This document shows, one piece after another, positions 53,420 through 63,454 of a stretch of 64,000 nucleotides of DNA; the stretch's first letter is position 1; each line of letters starts with the position of its first letter. Source of the DNA: JABMQB01 sp963678235 (GTDB lineage Bacteria > Bacteroidota > Bacteroidia > Bacteroidales > Prolixibacteraceae); assembly GCA_963678235.1 (NCBI GenBank), contig OY782766.1:3472001-3536000 (forward strand). The letters run 5' to 3'. A model generated the notes under the pieces. That model had not been told where the DNA came from and searched no databases. It saw only the letters and a program-made list of their open reading frames with translations. Made by a program: the position numbers and the translations under genes.

Positions 53420-54130
53420 TTATCCGCTTTTCCTTCCAGTTGTAAGTTTTGTATTCACTTCACGAACCACCCTTCCGGCAAGTTGCGGTGAATAGTTGTC
53501 CATAAAGTTTTGTACCGCTGTTTTATCGCTTTTTGAAAGTTCACGTAAAGCCCACGAAAGTGCTTTTACCACCATATCGTCACGATCGTTGATTACTTCT
53601 TTGCAAATCATCAATGTTCGCTCAGGATCGCCTTTCCCTCCCCTTGATTTTAAATTTAACGGTACCGTTGAAACAACTGCAGTCCTCCTCTCCCATCGGT
53701 TTTCAGATTTTAGCCAACTGCATACATCATCATCCGAAATTTGTTTATTTCTCCATACCCATCCCGACACACAAACACAAAATGTATCGACACAAACCCA
53801 ATTATCGTTCCCTTCTTTAAGTTCGTTTAAATCTTTTATTTTTAATAAGGCCAGGGCATTTTTGTTTTTCCACAACAACTCGTATGCAAAAATCCTGCAT
53901 TCCAATATTTTTGTGTCAGATATTCGTTTAACCAATGCAATAAATTGCTCTGGTTTACAGGTTTTTAACTCCTTCCACCAAAAGTTTATTTGCTCTTTTA
54001 TGATGGGGCTTGTAATGCCCAAAATTTCCATGGAAGTTGGTGCAAAAAACTTTGTTTTTTCTATCCTTTCCTGGTCTGAAAGCTCGTAAAGTTGATCTAA
54101 TATTTTCTGTGAAAAGAATTCCATATCCAT
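53420..54130 (-). CDS. DNA alkylation repair protein, AlkD-like HEAT-repeat
   Basis: 236 aa, all-helical. HEAT-repeat blocks with the family residues: WWKELKTCKPEQ, RIFAYELLWK, NWVCVDTFCVCVSGW, ENRWERRTAVVSTVPL and DDMVVKALSWALRELSK. AlkD members excise positively charged N3- and N7-alkylated bases; several subgroups exist and not all are active. The ATG at 54130 is used; 54124 is another option. Monocistronic. Confidence 0.87.
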   Translation of the reverse strand: MDMEFFSQKILDQLYELSDQERIEKTKFFAPTSMEILGITSPIIKEQINFWWKELKTCKPEQFIALVKRISDTKILECRIFAYELLWKNKNALALLKIKDLNELKEGNDNWVCVDTFCVCVSGWVWRNKQISDDDVCSWLKSENRWERRTAVVSTVPLNLKSRGGKGDPERTLMICKEVINDRDDMVVKALSWALRELSKSDKTAVQNFMDNYSPQLAGRVVREVNTKLTTGRKSG

Positions 54131-54333
54131 TTTGAATGAAGTTGCGACAAAATAAATATGAAGATACTGCACTTGTCTATAATTTTAAAATAATTTCTTT
54201 AAACATTGTATAATTACCAATATACCAATTTGCACCAAATAACAGAGGCTACCAAAACGCATGCGAAAAACGGTACATCTTTCACATGTGCAGGCAGCCC
54301 CTTGATTATCTAAAACCTACTTAATAATGAGAT

Positions 54334-55014
54334 CTAATGAAAACGGAGCTCAACGCCAAAATTGGCACTTAAGCGTTGATACAAATTTGAGTTGTCGCGC
54401 TGATAGCCCCTGAAATAAACTGCATATTCGGGGGAAAAGGTTATACCTATATTTTCACTTAAATCATATTTGAATATGGTTGCCAAAGCCCCACCTAATA
54501 TATTACTCGGGTAATAATCCCCAAGGTTTGAAAACTTGGAAGTAGTACTTTCGCCATCTGTTTTTTCAGTTACAAACTTACTCCCTGTTGCAAATTCATA
54601 TTTTAATCCCGGAGAAAGAAAAAACTTGAACCTATTTGTTTGAATCAATGCATAATCTAAATGCAGGTTTATCCCCATGTTATTCACATTTGTTTTTGTG
54701 CTAACAAACGAAGTATATTCTTCGGGCCAATATTGCCCGTAACTCATTTTCACAAACTTGACCTCAAGCCTTGGCCTTAATTTTGAGGTAGCCATATAAG
54801 CCAAGTCAACACCAAAATTATAATGCGGGCTTTCTCCAAAAAACTCAAATCCGGTATTATTGGCAAATTCTTTATAGGCATTCATATTGTAATCAATTCC
54901 TGTTTTGATCCCAAAAAACAGATCACCAACCTGATAGTCAACACCCTCTTCCTGTGCACATAAAAAATATGGAACAAGTACAACACTAAACAAAAGATAA
55001 AATCTTTTTCTCAT
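54334..55014 (-). CDS. outer membrane beta-barrel protein
   Basis: 226 aa with a signal peptide (RFYLLFSVVLVPYFLCAQ). The mature part has alternating beta-strands such as FFGIKTGIDYNMN, LRPRLEVKFVKMSYGQY, GINLHLDYALIQ, FKFFLSPGLKYEF and NFGVELRFH with terminal aromatic-His end, as in small eight-strand barrels (porin/PorT-like). No close similarity to the two barrels at 21.8-23.7 kb is obvious. Role unknown. Confidence 0.8.
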   Translation of the reverse strand: MRKRFYLLFSVVLVPYFLCAQEEGVDYQVGDLFFGIKTGIDYNMNAYKEFANNTGFEFFGESPHYNFGVDLAYMATSKLRPRLEVKFVKMSYGQYWPEEYTSFVSTKTNVNNMGINLHLDYALIQTNRFKFFLSPGLKYEFATGSKFVTEKTDGESTTSKFSNLGDYYPSNILGGALATIFKYDLSENIGITFSPEYAVYFRGYQRDNSNLYQRLSANFGVELRFH

Positions 55015-55328
55015 GATTTATATTCGTTAAATGAAACAATGTGATTTATTGCCCGAACGTACGTATTTATTGTTCTAAAAAAGGTTGAGAAGATTTAATA
55101 AACACTAAACCATATAAACATATGTTAATTATAATCTGTTAACTTGCTATTTATATTTAATAACTTTTGCTACTATAATAGGGAATCCATATACTAAGAA
55201 AATCCACTTTTTAACTAATTCCCAACAGGATCAATTTTTTCATTTTGTAAGCTATTCATTGCAAATTCAGTTTCATTCAATAAGTTTCATCTCAAATCAC
55301 TATTTTTACCTTCCATAAAAATGAATTG
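55015..55328. other. intergenic region between divergent genes
   Basis: About 310 AT-rich bases. No exact TAnnTTTG box, RNA gene or strong hairpin was seen; CGTACG near 55057-55064 is a short palindrome only. Confidence 0.4.
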
Positions 55329-55913
55329 ATGAAACTAGTATTTGCCACCAACAATCAGCATAAATTAAAAGAGCTTCAAGAAATATTGGGCGACGAATTT
55401 GAATTGCTTAGCCTAAAACAAATTGGCTTCGATGAAGAAATCCCGGAAGACCAGGATACGCTTGAAGGGAATGCATCACAAAAGGCTTTTTACGTTTACA
55501 ATAAATACGGATACAACTGTTTTGCAGACGATACAGGCCTTGAAATAGATGCTTTAAACGGTGAACCTGGGGTATATTCAGCCCGTTATGCAGGCGAAAG
55601 TAAAAGCCCGGAGTTAAATATGAATAAGGTTTTAGAAAAACTTTCTAAAATAAAAAACCGTCAGGCTCGTTTTAGAACAATGATATCTTTGGTGATTAAC
55701 GGAGAAGAGAAGCAATTTGAAGGAATTGTGGAAGGGGAAATTCTCTCCGAAAGAAAAGGAACTGAAGGATTTGGCTATGACCCGATTTTTAAACCAATAG
55801 GTTATAAAGAAACATTTGCCGAAATGGATATGAAAATAAAAAACCAAATTAGCCATCGGGGAAGGGCCGTAAAAAAATTAGTCGATTACTTAACATCGAA
55901 TACACATGAATAA
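55329..55913 (+). CDS. rdgB: XTP/dITP diphosphatase (non-canonical purine NTP pyrophosphatase)
   Basis: 194 aa. Hydrolyses ITP, dITP and XTP so that they are not built into nucleic acids. Family hallmarks: LVFATNNQHKLKELQEIL at the start, ADDTGLEIDALNGEPGVYSA with SARYAG, EGFGYDPIF and SHRGRAVKKL. The ATG at 55329 is the normal start. Its end overlaps the porZ start by 8 bases, so the two are co-translated. Confidence 0.96.
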   Translation: MKLVFATNNQHKLKELQEILGDEFELLSLKQIGFDEEIPEDQDTLEGNASQKAFYVYNKYGYNCFADDTGLEIDALNGEPGVYSARYAGESKSPELNMNKVLEKLSKIKNRQARFRTMISLVINGEEKQFEGIVEGEILSERKGTEGFGYDPIFKPIGYKETFAEMDMKIKNQISHRGRAVKKLVDYLTSNTHE

Positions 55914-58215
55914 AAATTTACTTGCCCTACTTGTTTTGATCCTCGTGTCAGGACAACTTTTTGCACAAAAAATGGGTCAATGGAAAGACTATCTTTCATA
56001 TAAAAACTGTTACAAAGTTACCCAGGCTGGCGATAAAATTTATTGCGTTAGCGATGGTGGGCTTTTCTATTTCGATACTTCCGATAACAGTGTTGCCAAG
56101 GTTACCCGATTAGATGGCCTTTCGGACTTTGGCATTAAAACCATTGCATATCAAAATGACCTAAATGTTCTGCTAATAGCCTACAATAACAGCAATATTG
56201 ATTTATTTTTTGAAAATCGGGTGGTAAATATTTCCGATTTAAAACGAAAAATGCTTTCGGCTGATAAAACCATCTATAACATCCTTTTTGTTGGCAATGA
56301 GGCATACTTATCATGTGGCTTTGGTATTTTAGTGATAAACCTCGATAAACAAGAAATAAAAGACACGTATTATATTGGTGAGGATGGTGGTTTCCTATCG
56401 GTTTACGATATGGAATATGATGGAGAATACCTCTATGCAGCAACTGAAACCGGGATTTATAAAGCTGACTACAGCAGCCCGAACCTCATCGATTTTAAAA
56501 ACTGGACGCACATAGATGATATTCCAAATGCCGACTCAAAGTTTAGTCATTTGGAGTTTCATGCAAACCAGTTGATAGCTTGTTTTCAGGATCGCTTTTA
56601 CTCTTATTCCAATGGTAGCTGGAACAATTATTATCGAAATTTCGATTCCCCAACCGAAATGCAAGTGCAAAACAATTATTTAACCATATCGTCTAAGACC
56701 AAGATATATATAGTTGATGAAAATAACCAAACAGCAGCTGAAATTAATGCTTTTGCTTTTCAGGATAATACAGAAAACAATCTATCTACATTATCTGCAT
56801 TTTTTTCGCCAACAACAGGACTTTGGGCTACCGATGAAAATTTAGGCTTAATTAACACCAAAACTGATTTCTCGGAAGCAATTTACCCTGAAGGACCAAT
56901 ATATAATGATGTTTATTCCCTTTATGAAAACAATAACAATCTATATGTAGCCCCAGGTGGGGTTACCGGAATTTGGAATAAAACAGACCGACCTGCCGGA
57001 ATTATGCGGTTAAATAACGACCAATGGACTTATTTTACGGAAAAGGAATTTCCTGAACTTGAAGGAAAAAAAGATGTCATAAAGGTTATCGTTGATCCAA
57101 ATAATCCGGAACATTTTTATGCTGCATCGTGGGCAAATGGGATTTTTGAATTTAACAACAATCAATTTGTGGATCATTTTGACGATGGTAACAGCACTCT
57201 TGAAACTGTACTTCCAGGTGGAACACATCCAGAAGAGTATTTCCGAGTAGGAGGAATTGACTTTGATTCACGTGGAACGCTTTGGGCAACCAATTCGGAA
57301 GTAGCTAATGTGCTTGTTTCAAGAAGTAGCAACGGAGATTGGGATTCCTACAATCTTACTGAATTAATAAATGAAAGGGTAACTCATTTGCTGGTAAGCA
57401 AAAACAACGATAAATGGATTGTAGTAAACAGTGGCAACGTGCATGTGGTAAACGACGATGCAAGTGAAGATACACCTCTTAGCGTTATTGCCTATTTTAA
57501 TAATGGCGATGTTGAAATAAAAACCCCAATGAGCGAGATCCTTTCAATTGCTGAAGACAAAGATGGTGAAATATGGCTTGGTACCACAATTGGGGTTGCT
57601 GTATATTCAAATCCCCACAGGCTATGGGATACAGGATTTATTTACGCATCACAACCAAGTCTTGAGTTGAATGATGGCCTATTTCATCCCCTTTTGCAAA
57701 ACACACGGGTAACCGCAATTTGTGTTGACGGGGCAAACAGAAAATGGCTCGGTACCGAAGGTTCAGGTGTATATTTAGTATCAGAAAACGGGGATACAGA
57801 GCTACAACATTTCACTACTGAAAACAGCCCTTTGTTGTCGAACAACATCCGAAGTATTGCAATTCTTTCAAAAACGGGCGAAGTATTTATTGCAACCGAT
57901 AAAGGGATAATTTCCTATATGGGAGATGCCACCGAGGGCGGAGGCGTTTTCGAAGACGTTTATGCCTATCCAAATCCGGTGAGGGAAGATTATGACGGAT
58001 TCATTGTGATTGAAGGCCTCGTTAATGACACCGACCTTAAAATTACCGATATAAGCGGGAACCTGGTTTATTCAACAACTTCGCTTGGCGGGCAAGCAAC
58101 CTGGGATGGTAAAAATTTAAACGGTAACCGCGTAAAAACCGGAGTTTACCTTATCTTTTGTTCCGATCAGGAAGGAGAAGAAACCTGTATTACAAAGCTC
58201 CTTTTTATTCATTAA
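55906..58215 (+). CDS. porZ: type IX secretion system protein PorZ
   Basis: 769 aa with a signal peptide. After it comes MGQWKDYLSYKNCYKVTQAG, the typical PorZ start, and two beta-propeller-like domains built of repeats such as VYDMEYDGEYLYAATETGIY, IWLGTTIGVAVYSN and KWLGTEGSGVYLVSEN. The C-terminal 85 residues (VYAYPNPVREDYDGFIVIE) resemble a T9SS signal domain, which PorZ keeps uncleaved. PorZ is part of the attachment complex with the sortase PorU on the cell surface and hands anionic LPS to it. It serves the several T9SS cargo proteins of this window. Confidence 0.9.
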   Translation: MNKNLLALLVLILVSGQLFAQKMGQWKDYLSYKNCYKVTQAGDKIYCVSDGGLFYFDTSDNSVAKVTRLDGLSDFGIKTIAYQNDLNVLLIAYNNSNIDLFFENRVVNISDLKRKMLSADKTIYNILFVGNEAYLSCGFGILVINLDKQEIKDTYYIGEDGGFLSVYDMEYDGEYLYAATETGIYKADYSSPNLIDFKNWTHIDDIPNADSKFSHLEFHANQLIACFQDRFYSYSNGSWNNYYRNFDSPTEMQVQNNYLTISSKTKIYIVDENNQTAAEINAFAFQDNTENNLSTLSAFFSPTTGLWATDENLGLINTKTDFSEAIYPEGPIYNDVYSLYENNNNLYVAPGGVTGIWNKTDRPAGIMRLNNDQWTYFTEKEFPELEGKKDVIKVIVDPNNPEHFYAASWANGIFEFNNNQFVDHFDDGNSTLETVLPGGTHPEEYFRVGGIDFDSRGTLWATNSEVANVLVSRSSNGDWDSYNLTELINERVTHLLVSKNNDKWIVVNSGNVHVVNDDASEDTPLSVIAYFNNGDVEIKTPMSEILSIAEDKDGEIWLGTTIGVAVYSNPHRLWDTGFIYASQPSLELNDGLFHPLLQNTRVTAICVDGANRKWLGTEGSGVYLVSENGDTELQHFTTENSPLLSNNIRSIAILSKTGEVFIATDKGIISYMGDATEGGGVFEDVYAYPNPVREDYDGFIVIEGLVNDTDLKITDISGNLVYSTTSLGGQATWDGKNLNGNRVKTGVYLIFCSDQEGEETCITKLLFIH

Positions 58216-58236
58216 ATAAATCGAATAAATACTATC

Positions 58237-58962
58237 ATGCTGGTTAGTACCAAAGGAATTGTATTACACCACATAAACTATTCTGAGAGCAGTGTAATAG
58301 CGACCATTTTTACCGAAAAATTTGGACGCCAGTCGTATATTTTAAATGCTGCACGCTCAAAAAAATCAAAAAGCAAAGCCGGAATATTACAAGCTTTATT
58401 TATGGTTGATATTGTGGCTTATCAAAAGCATTCGAGCAATATTCACAGGATAAAGGAGATAAAAATAAACGCTCCCTACCAGTCCATTCCTTTTGATATC
58501 AGAAAATCAACCCAGGCAATTTTTATTGCAGAAATAATTTATAAAACCATTCAGGAGGAAGAAAGTAATATAGATTTATACCATTTTCTTGAGCATGTTC
58601 TGCATTACTTTGACCTGATGGAAGAAGGGGTGAGCAACTTTTACCTGTTTATGCTGATACGGCTTACAGAATATCTGGGCATATACCCAAATACCAGTCA
58701 ACTAAAAATATACGATTGGTTTGACATGGAAAAGGGAAGTTTTGTGTCGCATGAACCGCCTCATTATCAATTTATAAACCCAGAAATTAGTGCGGTATTA
58801 AAACAACTGATGTTTCAGAAAATACACGAACTTGGAAGTCTAAATATTACCCGGATACAACGGGAAACACTCTTGTTGAAACTTCTGGAATATTATAAAC
58901 TACATTTCGATTCGATGGGAAAAATCAAATCAACGCAAGTATTAAAAGAGGTTTTTGAATAA
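58237..58962 (+). CDS. recO: DNA repair protein RecO
   Basis: 241 aa. The N-terminal OB-fold reads KGIVLHHINYSESSVIATIF and FGRQSYILNAARSKKSK; the helical part follows. RecO loads RecA onto SSB-covered DNA in the RecFOR pathway. The Cys4 zinc site of many RecO proteins is missing, which is usual for the Bacteroidota type. It is 21 bases after porZ and ends 7 bases before the stop of the convergent gene. Confidence 0.92.
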   Translation: MLVSTKGIVLHHINYSESSVIATIFTEKFGRQSYILNAARSKKSKSKAGILQALFMVDIVAYQKHSSNIHRIKEIKINAPYQSIPFDIRKSTQAIFIAEIIYKTIQEEESNIDLYHFLEHVLHYFDLMEEGVSNFYLFMLIRLTEYLGIYPNTSQLKIYDWFDMEKGSFVSHEPPHYQFINPEISAVLKQLMFQKIHELGSLNITRIQRETLLLKLLEYYKLHFDSMGKIKSTQVLKEVFE

Positions 58963-58969
58963 AGGTTTG

Positions 58970-60406
58970 TTAAGTTTTTTCTTCCGAAAATACAAATGCT
59001 TCGTAGATATACATTGATGCATATTTCCAGCCATCCCAACCAAGCCCGGCTTTATCTTTAGAACAATGCCCAACAAATTCTTCTACAGTCCAGTTCATTT
59101 TATCGGCTACTTGTGGAAGAAAAGTCCCCGAATTATTTCCCTTTTCTATTAAAATTCCATGTTTGCCAAGCACTATTTCTTCCAATGAATAAATTTGTTT
59201 CAGAGGCGAAAGCACGGATATTTCTATGTTTAAATCATGAAGTTCATTTGCCGTAATATTCATAAACCTACGGTCTTTTGATGCGGCAACAGCCATCCTT
59301 TTAACAACTTCAGTCAAAGGCTCATGCCCAAAAATATTTCCAATACAGCCCCTTAATTCTTTATTCACATATAAGCTAACAAACGCACCCAGGTTCTGTC
59401 CCATTATTCCATTATCTGGAATTTCAAGCACATCTGTTTTGCTTTTGACTTTTAAATGCTTTTCAAGGGCATATCGGGCAACTTCCAATAAATAATGTTG
59501 TTCGTAATCCGTAAATTCAAAAACCTCTTCATTCTTCGAATAAACACCAATGGCATGGTAGCCAACAACCCGCTCGTTATCTCCATATATTGGGACATCT
59601 CCCGAATTTTGATAGGCAATCTTTTTGTATTGAAAAGCACTATTCTCGGTCAAATTCATTAATGTGAGTACCGATGTCCAACCACAAAGCGATGTCGAAA
59701 GGTTTTTTATTTGCTTCTCTTTATTGCTTTTTAGTGTTTTGAGCAATTCACCGGGCTTATTTGAAACAATGGCATTTGCAGTAATAGTATCGATTTTTAC
59801 CGCATCGTGATGCTCTGGATAATGTGAAAAATCGGTACTAACCACAAAAAGGTTTTCTTCGATAAAATATGGCTTTAATGCTTCTGCAATTTCCCGGCAA
59901 TCTTCCGGCAGTTGTGTTCCCAAAATAATTGGAACGATAAGAAGGTTACGACCCAGTTTATATTGCAAAAAAGGCAATTGCACCTCCAGGCTGTGCTCAA
60001 ACTCATGTGGTTCAACTTTGTCGTTTAAAATCGGGTTTTCTGCAACCAACTTCTTGGCAAGCTTTGTATCAACCTTTACTTCGCCCAGTGGGGTTTTGTA
60101 GTTTCCGCGCGTATAAACCGATGCACCGTTAAAAAACATTTGGTGGCTCGATGCCAAAATAAAAACCCGCTTGTAATTGGCTTTTGGTGGTATTTGGTTA
60201 AATGCATTTGCAGCAATTTCACCACTGTAAATATAACCTGCGTGGGGTGAAATTAAAGCCCTGAGGAGAACCGAATTCCCTTCAGGGCCCTGTGCCATTC
60301 CAAATAGATTGATTAATTCTTTTTCTAAATGCTCTTTTTTACCCGAATAAAATTTTCCTGCAACAGCGGGGTTTCTAATAATATTGGTTGAACGCCAATG
60401 ATCCAT
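58970..60406 (-). CDS. MEMO1-AMMECR1 fusion (AmmeMemoRadiSam system B and A)
   Basis: 478 aa. Residues about 10-280 are a MEMO1 domain (NPAVAGKFYSGKKEHLEKEL, RALISPHAGYIYSGEIAANA, VSTDFSHYPEHHDA); its metal-site His and Asp residues are visible. Residues about 295-475 are an AMMECR1 domain (GAFVSLYVNKELRGCIGN, DRRFMNITANEL, VEEFVGHCSKDKAGLGW). In many prokaryotes these two are neighbours or fused and occur with a radical SAM protein, named AmmeMemoRadiSam; their chemistry is unsettled. That third protein is not in this window. The start at 60406 overlaps the SPOR gene by 32 bases; 60412 is the alternative. Confidence 0.93.
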   Translation of the reverse strand: MDHWRSTNIIRNPAVAGKFYSGKKEHLEKELINLFGMAQGPEGNSVLLRALISPHAGYIYSGEIAANAFNQIPPKANYKRVFILASSHQMFFNGASVYTRGNYKTPLGEVKVDTKLAKKLVAENPILNDKVEPHEFEHSLEVQLPFLQYKLGRNLLIVPIILGTQLPEDCREIAEALKPYFIEENLFVVSTDFSHYPEHHDAVKIDTITANAIVSNKPGELLKTLKSNKEKQIKNLSTSLCGWTSVLTLMNLTENSAFQYKKIAYQNSGDVPIYGDNERVVGYHAIGVYSKNEEVFEFTDYEQHYLLEVARYALEKHLKVKSKTDVLEIPDNGIMGQNLGAFVSLYVNKELRGCIGNIFGHEPLTEVVKRMAVAASKDRRFMNITANELHDLNIEISVLSPLKQIYSLEEIVLGKHGILIEKGNNSGTFLPQVADKMNWTVEEFVGHCSKDKAGLGWDGWKYASMYIYEAFVFSEEKT

Positions 60407-60980
60407 CTCCATTTCGTTTATAAAATAACCAAGCCGAAGCATATTGCGGATTATCTTCGCGGTAACCATGCAAATATTGCCTTGCCTCAACTTCGTTCGG
60501 ATATTTTTGTACAATTACCCGGTAAAAGCCATTGTCTCCCATTTTTAAATAGGTATTGGCATAGCCTTTACCCTGCAACGATGATACGAACATTTCAGCA
60601 TATTGTTTGGTTAAAAAACTTCCACTCACAATATGAAAAAACCTTTGTTCTTTTGGAACATAAACAAAAGGTTTAACAATCTCTTCAACAGGATCATCTT
60701 CAACTACCGCCATTGTATTTTCTTCTTCCATTACGGGAGTGGTAATAATGGTTTCTGTACCCATCTCTGACACTTCTTCCGGGAAAAGCTGGATCACATG
60801 CTCAGTTTTTGCTGTTTCTTCCCTCAAATGTTCCGGTAAATCATCGGCCTCAACCACTTTTTGTGGAATTCGGAACATATTCCTTGAACCTGCTGTTTTT
60901 TTAGATGTGCTACATGTTGTAAATAACAATAGCGAGAAAACCATTAAAAATGTTAGTCGAATTAACGTGAAAAATTTCAT
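60375..60980 (-). CDS. SPOR-domain lipoprotein
   Basis: 201 aa. Lipoprotein signal with lipobox FTTC (Cys23). An acidic linker rich in Glu and Val (MEEENTMAVVEDDPVEEI) separates it from a C-terminal SPOR domain at about 112-190 (FFHIVSGSFLTKQYAEMFV, NGFYRVIVQKYPNEVEARQY). SPOR domains bind denuded peptidoglycan at division sites, so a septal or cell-wall role is likely. First gene of a two-gene unit with the MEMO1-AMMECR1 fusion. Confidence 0.9.
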   Translation of the reverse strand: MKFFTLIRLTFLMVFSLLLFTTCSTSKKTAGSRNMFRIPQKVVEADDLPEHLREETAKTEHVIQLFPEEVSEMGTETIITTPVMEEENTMAVVEDDPVEEIVKPFVYVPKEQRFFHIVSGSFLTKQYAEMFVSSLQGKGYANTYLKMGDNGFYRVIVQKYPNEVEARQYLHGYREDNPQYASAWLFYKRNGDGSLAFNQYY

Positions 60981-61731
60981 AATTATGTTGTTTTATTAGT
61001 CATGCTTTTAATCTGCTGAAAACCAAAACATTTACCCATTTTTGATTACAGCATCACGTTTTACATTCCCTATAGGATTATTTCACCAACAATGCTACCG
61101 TGACTCTTTTAAAATTAGGCAAACGCCAATTATTTATGGTGGGAATAGGCTTTCAGAAGCTTCTACTTATTAACGAGTAATTGTTTAAAGCAAATTAACA
61201 TCTTTTTGATCTTCTCTAATTACTGATTATCTGCTGGTTACGAACTATTAGTGCGCTTTATCAACTCCTTTTTGTTGATAGAATCAGGGAAGTGAATGAG
61301 TTTATTGAATGGCAAAGCAATTTGTACGAAAACCGGACAAAAATCCGAAATTTCAACAAAAATACACTTGAAAATTCAAATAACTAGGCTGTGTACTACT
61401 TAATTTATTATACTCATTATGTGTTGGTTACAAATAAATAAACACATGGTGTTCATAACAGTTCCATTTGTGGGAATTGTGTATGAAAAACACCTTTAAC
61501 ATCCAAAAAAATAACCTTTCTGAAATGCCCTTAATTTTTGCTTAAAAATCAATCTCATGAAACCTTGAAACCTTGTTATAACTAACATTGTAACTAACTC
61601 AAACATTTATTACTTTTGATGGCACATGTGGTAAAGTAACTGGATTTATATCCCACAAACAACAGGCATAGAATACATCAAATCATAAAAAATAGAAAAT
61701 CGCGATTGGCATAAAACAATCTCAAACATAC
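60981..61731. other. 750-base intergenic region with short repeats
   Basis: No gene is supported. Seen here: tandem AAACCTTG (61560-61575), direct repeats TAACTAAC (61579-61586 and 61591-61598) and the inverted pair TGTGTT (61420-61425) / AACACA (61441-61446). An open stretch of about 50 codons ending at 61387 lacks a plausible start. The region could hold the control site of the CotH gene or an unrecognised RNA. Confidence 0.45.
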
Positions 61732-63441
61732 ATGAACATAAAACTTCTTCTGATTGTAATATTAGTGCTGATTTTCAGCAAATTAATGGCTGTTAACGAT
61801 ACAATTGCCATCCATGATAATATGTATCAAGTTGACAGCCCTAAAAAGTTAATCCTGATAAACCAAAATGTTGATAGTTTAAACCTGGAACCCAATACCA
61901 TACACCAGGCAATAAATTTGAACGAAGTATTCACTTTTACAAATCCAGTAGCAGAAATTGAAGTTGGCAAGCAATATATTGTGCATAATGAACTAAATGA
62001 AGCTCACTTCCTTTACTTTACCCGGTTACCAATCATTCATATCGAAACTGAAAATAATGTGGAAGATGAACCAAGGGTGTTGGCCAACTTTTTTATGGTG
62101 GAAAGTAATAAAGACAGTATTCGTTCTAAAATAGGAATTGAGTTTCGGGGAGGATGGACCCAGTCTTTACCAAAAAAATCGTTTCGATTCGAATTCTGGG
62201 AAGATACTGATGGCAACAACACCAAAAACATTAGTTTGTTAAACATGCGTAACGATGATGATTGGAACTTACAGGCAATGTATAACGAACCATTACGTAT
62301 CCGAAGTAAAACCTGTTTTCATTTATGGCAATTAATAAATAAACTTCATTACTCAACATCGGAACCGGAAGCAATAAATAGTGTACGCCAAAAATACGTT
62401 GAGCTGTTTTTTAATGGCGATTATCGGGGGGTTTATGCTTTAAGTGAAAGAATTGACCGAAAACAATTAAAACTTTCTAAATCGGAAGATAATGTGCTCA
62501 GTGGCGAGCTATACAAAGGGGTGAGCTGGGGGGCATCCACTTTTAAAGAATGTCCATATTTTGACAATAACAATAGGTATTGGAGTGGTTTTGAATACGA
62601 ATATCCCGACGATTTTACAAACTGGGAAACGCTCTACGAATTTGTAAACTTCGTGTTGAATGAAGACAGCCTGGGTTTTTATTCGGAATACCCTAATAAG
62701 TTTGATATTGAAAATATCGTTGATTATTTCATTTTCCTGAACCTGGTTAGGGCAACCGACAATTATGGTAAAAATATATACCTCGCAAAATATACAAAAG
62801 ACGATGTTTACTTCTACGTACCATGGGATTTGGACGGAACATTTGGAACCATTTGGAACGGGTCACAGGAAAATATCACAAACGACATTTTGCTGAATGG
62901 CTTTTATAAAAGACTTATCTGGGATAATAGTCCAAATGGCTTTCTCGATAAACTTGCCAGTAAGTGGAACAGTTTTCGAAATGACATTTTATCCGAAGAA
63001 AATTTGCTTGGGTTATTGGAAGAAAATTATAATTATCTTTTAGAAAATGGCGTATACGAAAGGGAAGTACTTGCCTGGCCAGATTGTGAAAATCTGGATT
63101 TTGAAAATCTTGCATACACAAGAACATGGCTAAATGAAAGATTAACTTATTTAGACAAAGTTTTTAATGATCCGGGCTTATTAACTGGAGTTGAAATTGA
63201 TAAAACAAATACAGATTTTCATTTTTACCCAAATCCAGCCAACTTATATTTGCAAATAAACCATCTCAATAAACCTGAAAGCATCGAAATCAGAAATATT
63301 CTTGACCAATTAATCGATCGGAAAAACATATATTCCGATACCCGAATTGATTTATCTGCTTATAAAGATGGCACCTATTTTATAACGGGATTTTTTGAAA
63401 ATGGCAGGAAAAGTACCAAAAAGTTGCTTATCCGAAGGTAA
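61732..63441 (+). CDS. CotH-family protein with T9SS sorting domain
   Basis: 569 aa with a signal peptide (LLLIVILVLIFSKLMAV). The CotH region spans about 110-470: IGIEFRGGWTQSLPKKSFRF, NDDDWNLQAMYNEPLRIRSK, FNGDYRGVYALSERID and FYVPWDLDGTFGT. CotH is a kinase-like fold; the Bacillus and some secreted homologues phosphorylate proteins. Metal-binding Asp of the WDLDGTF motif is present. The C-terminal 75 residues (FHFYPNPANLYLQI...YKDGTYFITG, abridged) are a T9SS sorting domain. Substrate unknown. Confidence 0.9.
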   Translation: MNIKLLLIVILVLIFSKLMAVNDTIAIHDNMYQVDSPKKLILINQNVDSLNLEPNTIHQAINLNEVFTFTNPVAEIEVGKQYIVHNELNEAHFLYFTRLPIIHIETENNVEDEPRVLANFFMVESNKDSIRSKIGIEFRGGWTQSLPKKSFRFEFWEDTDGNNTKNISLLNMRNDDDWNLQAMYNEPLRIRSKTCFHLWQLINKLHYSTSEPEAINSVRQKYVELFFNGDYRGVYALSERIDRKQLKLSKSEDNVLSGELYKGVSWGASTFKECPYFDNNNRYWSGFEYEYPDDFTNWETLYEFVNFVLNEDSLGFYSEYPNKFDIENIVDYFIFLNLVRATDNYGKNIYLAKYTKDDVYFYVPWDLDGTFGTIWNGSQENITNDILLNGFYKRLIWDNSPNGFLDKLASKWNSFRNDILSEENLLGLLEENYNYLLENGVYEREVLAWPDCENLDFENLAYTRTWLNERLTYLDKVFNDPGLLTGVEIDKTNTDFHFYPNPANLYLQINHLNKPESIEIRNILDQLIDRKNIYSDTRIDLSAYKDGTYFITGFFENGRKSTKKLLIRR

Positions 63442-63454
63442 CTTTAGTTGAAAT

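Noticed and set aside
61236..61387. Open stretch of about 50 codons with protein-like residues (FVDRIREVNEFIEW)
   Set aside because: No start codon at a sensible place, no promoter and no recognisable family; a decayed fragment cannot be excluded.
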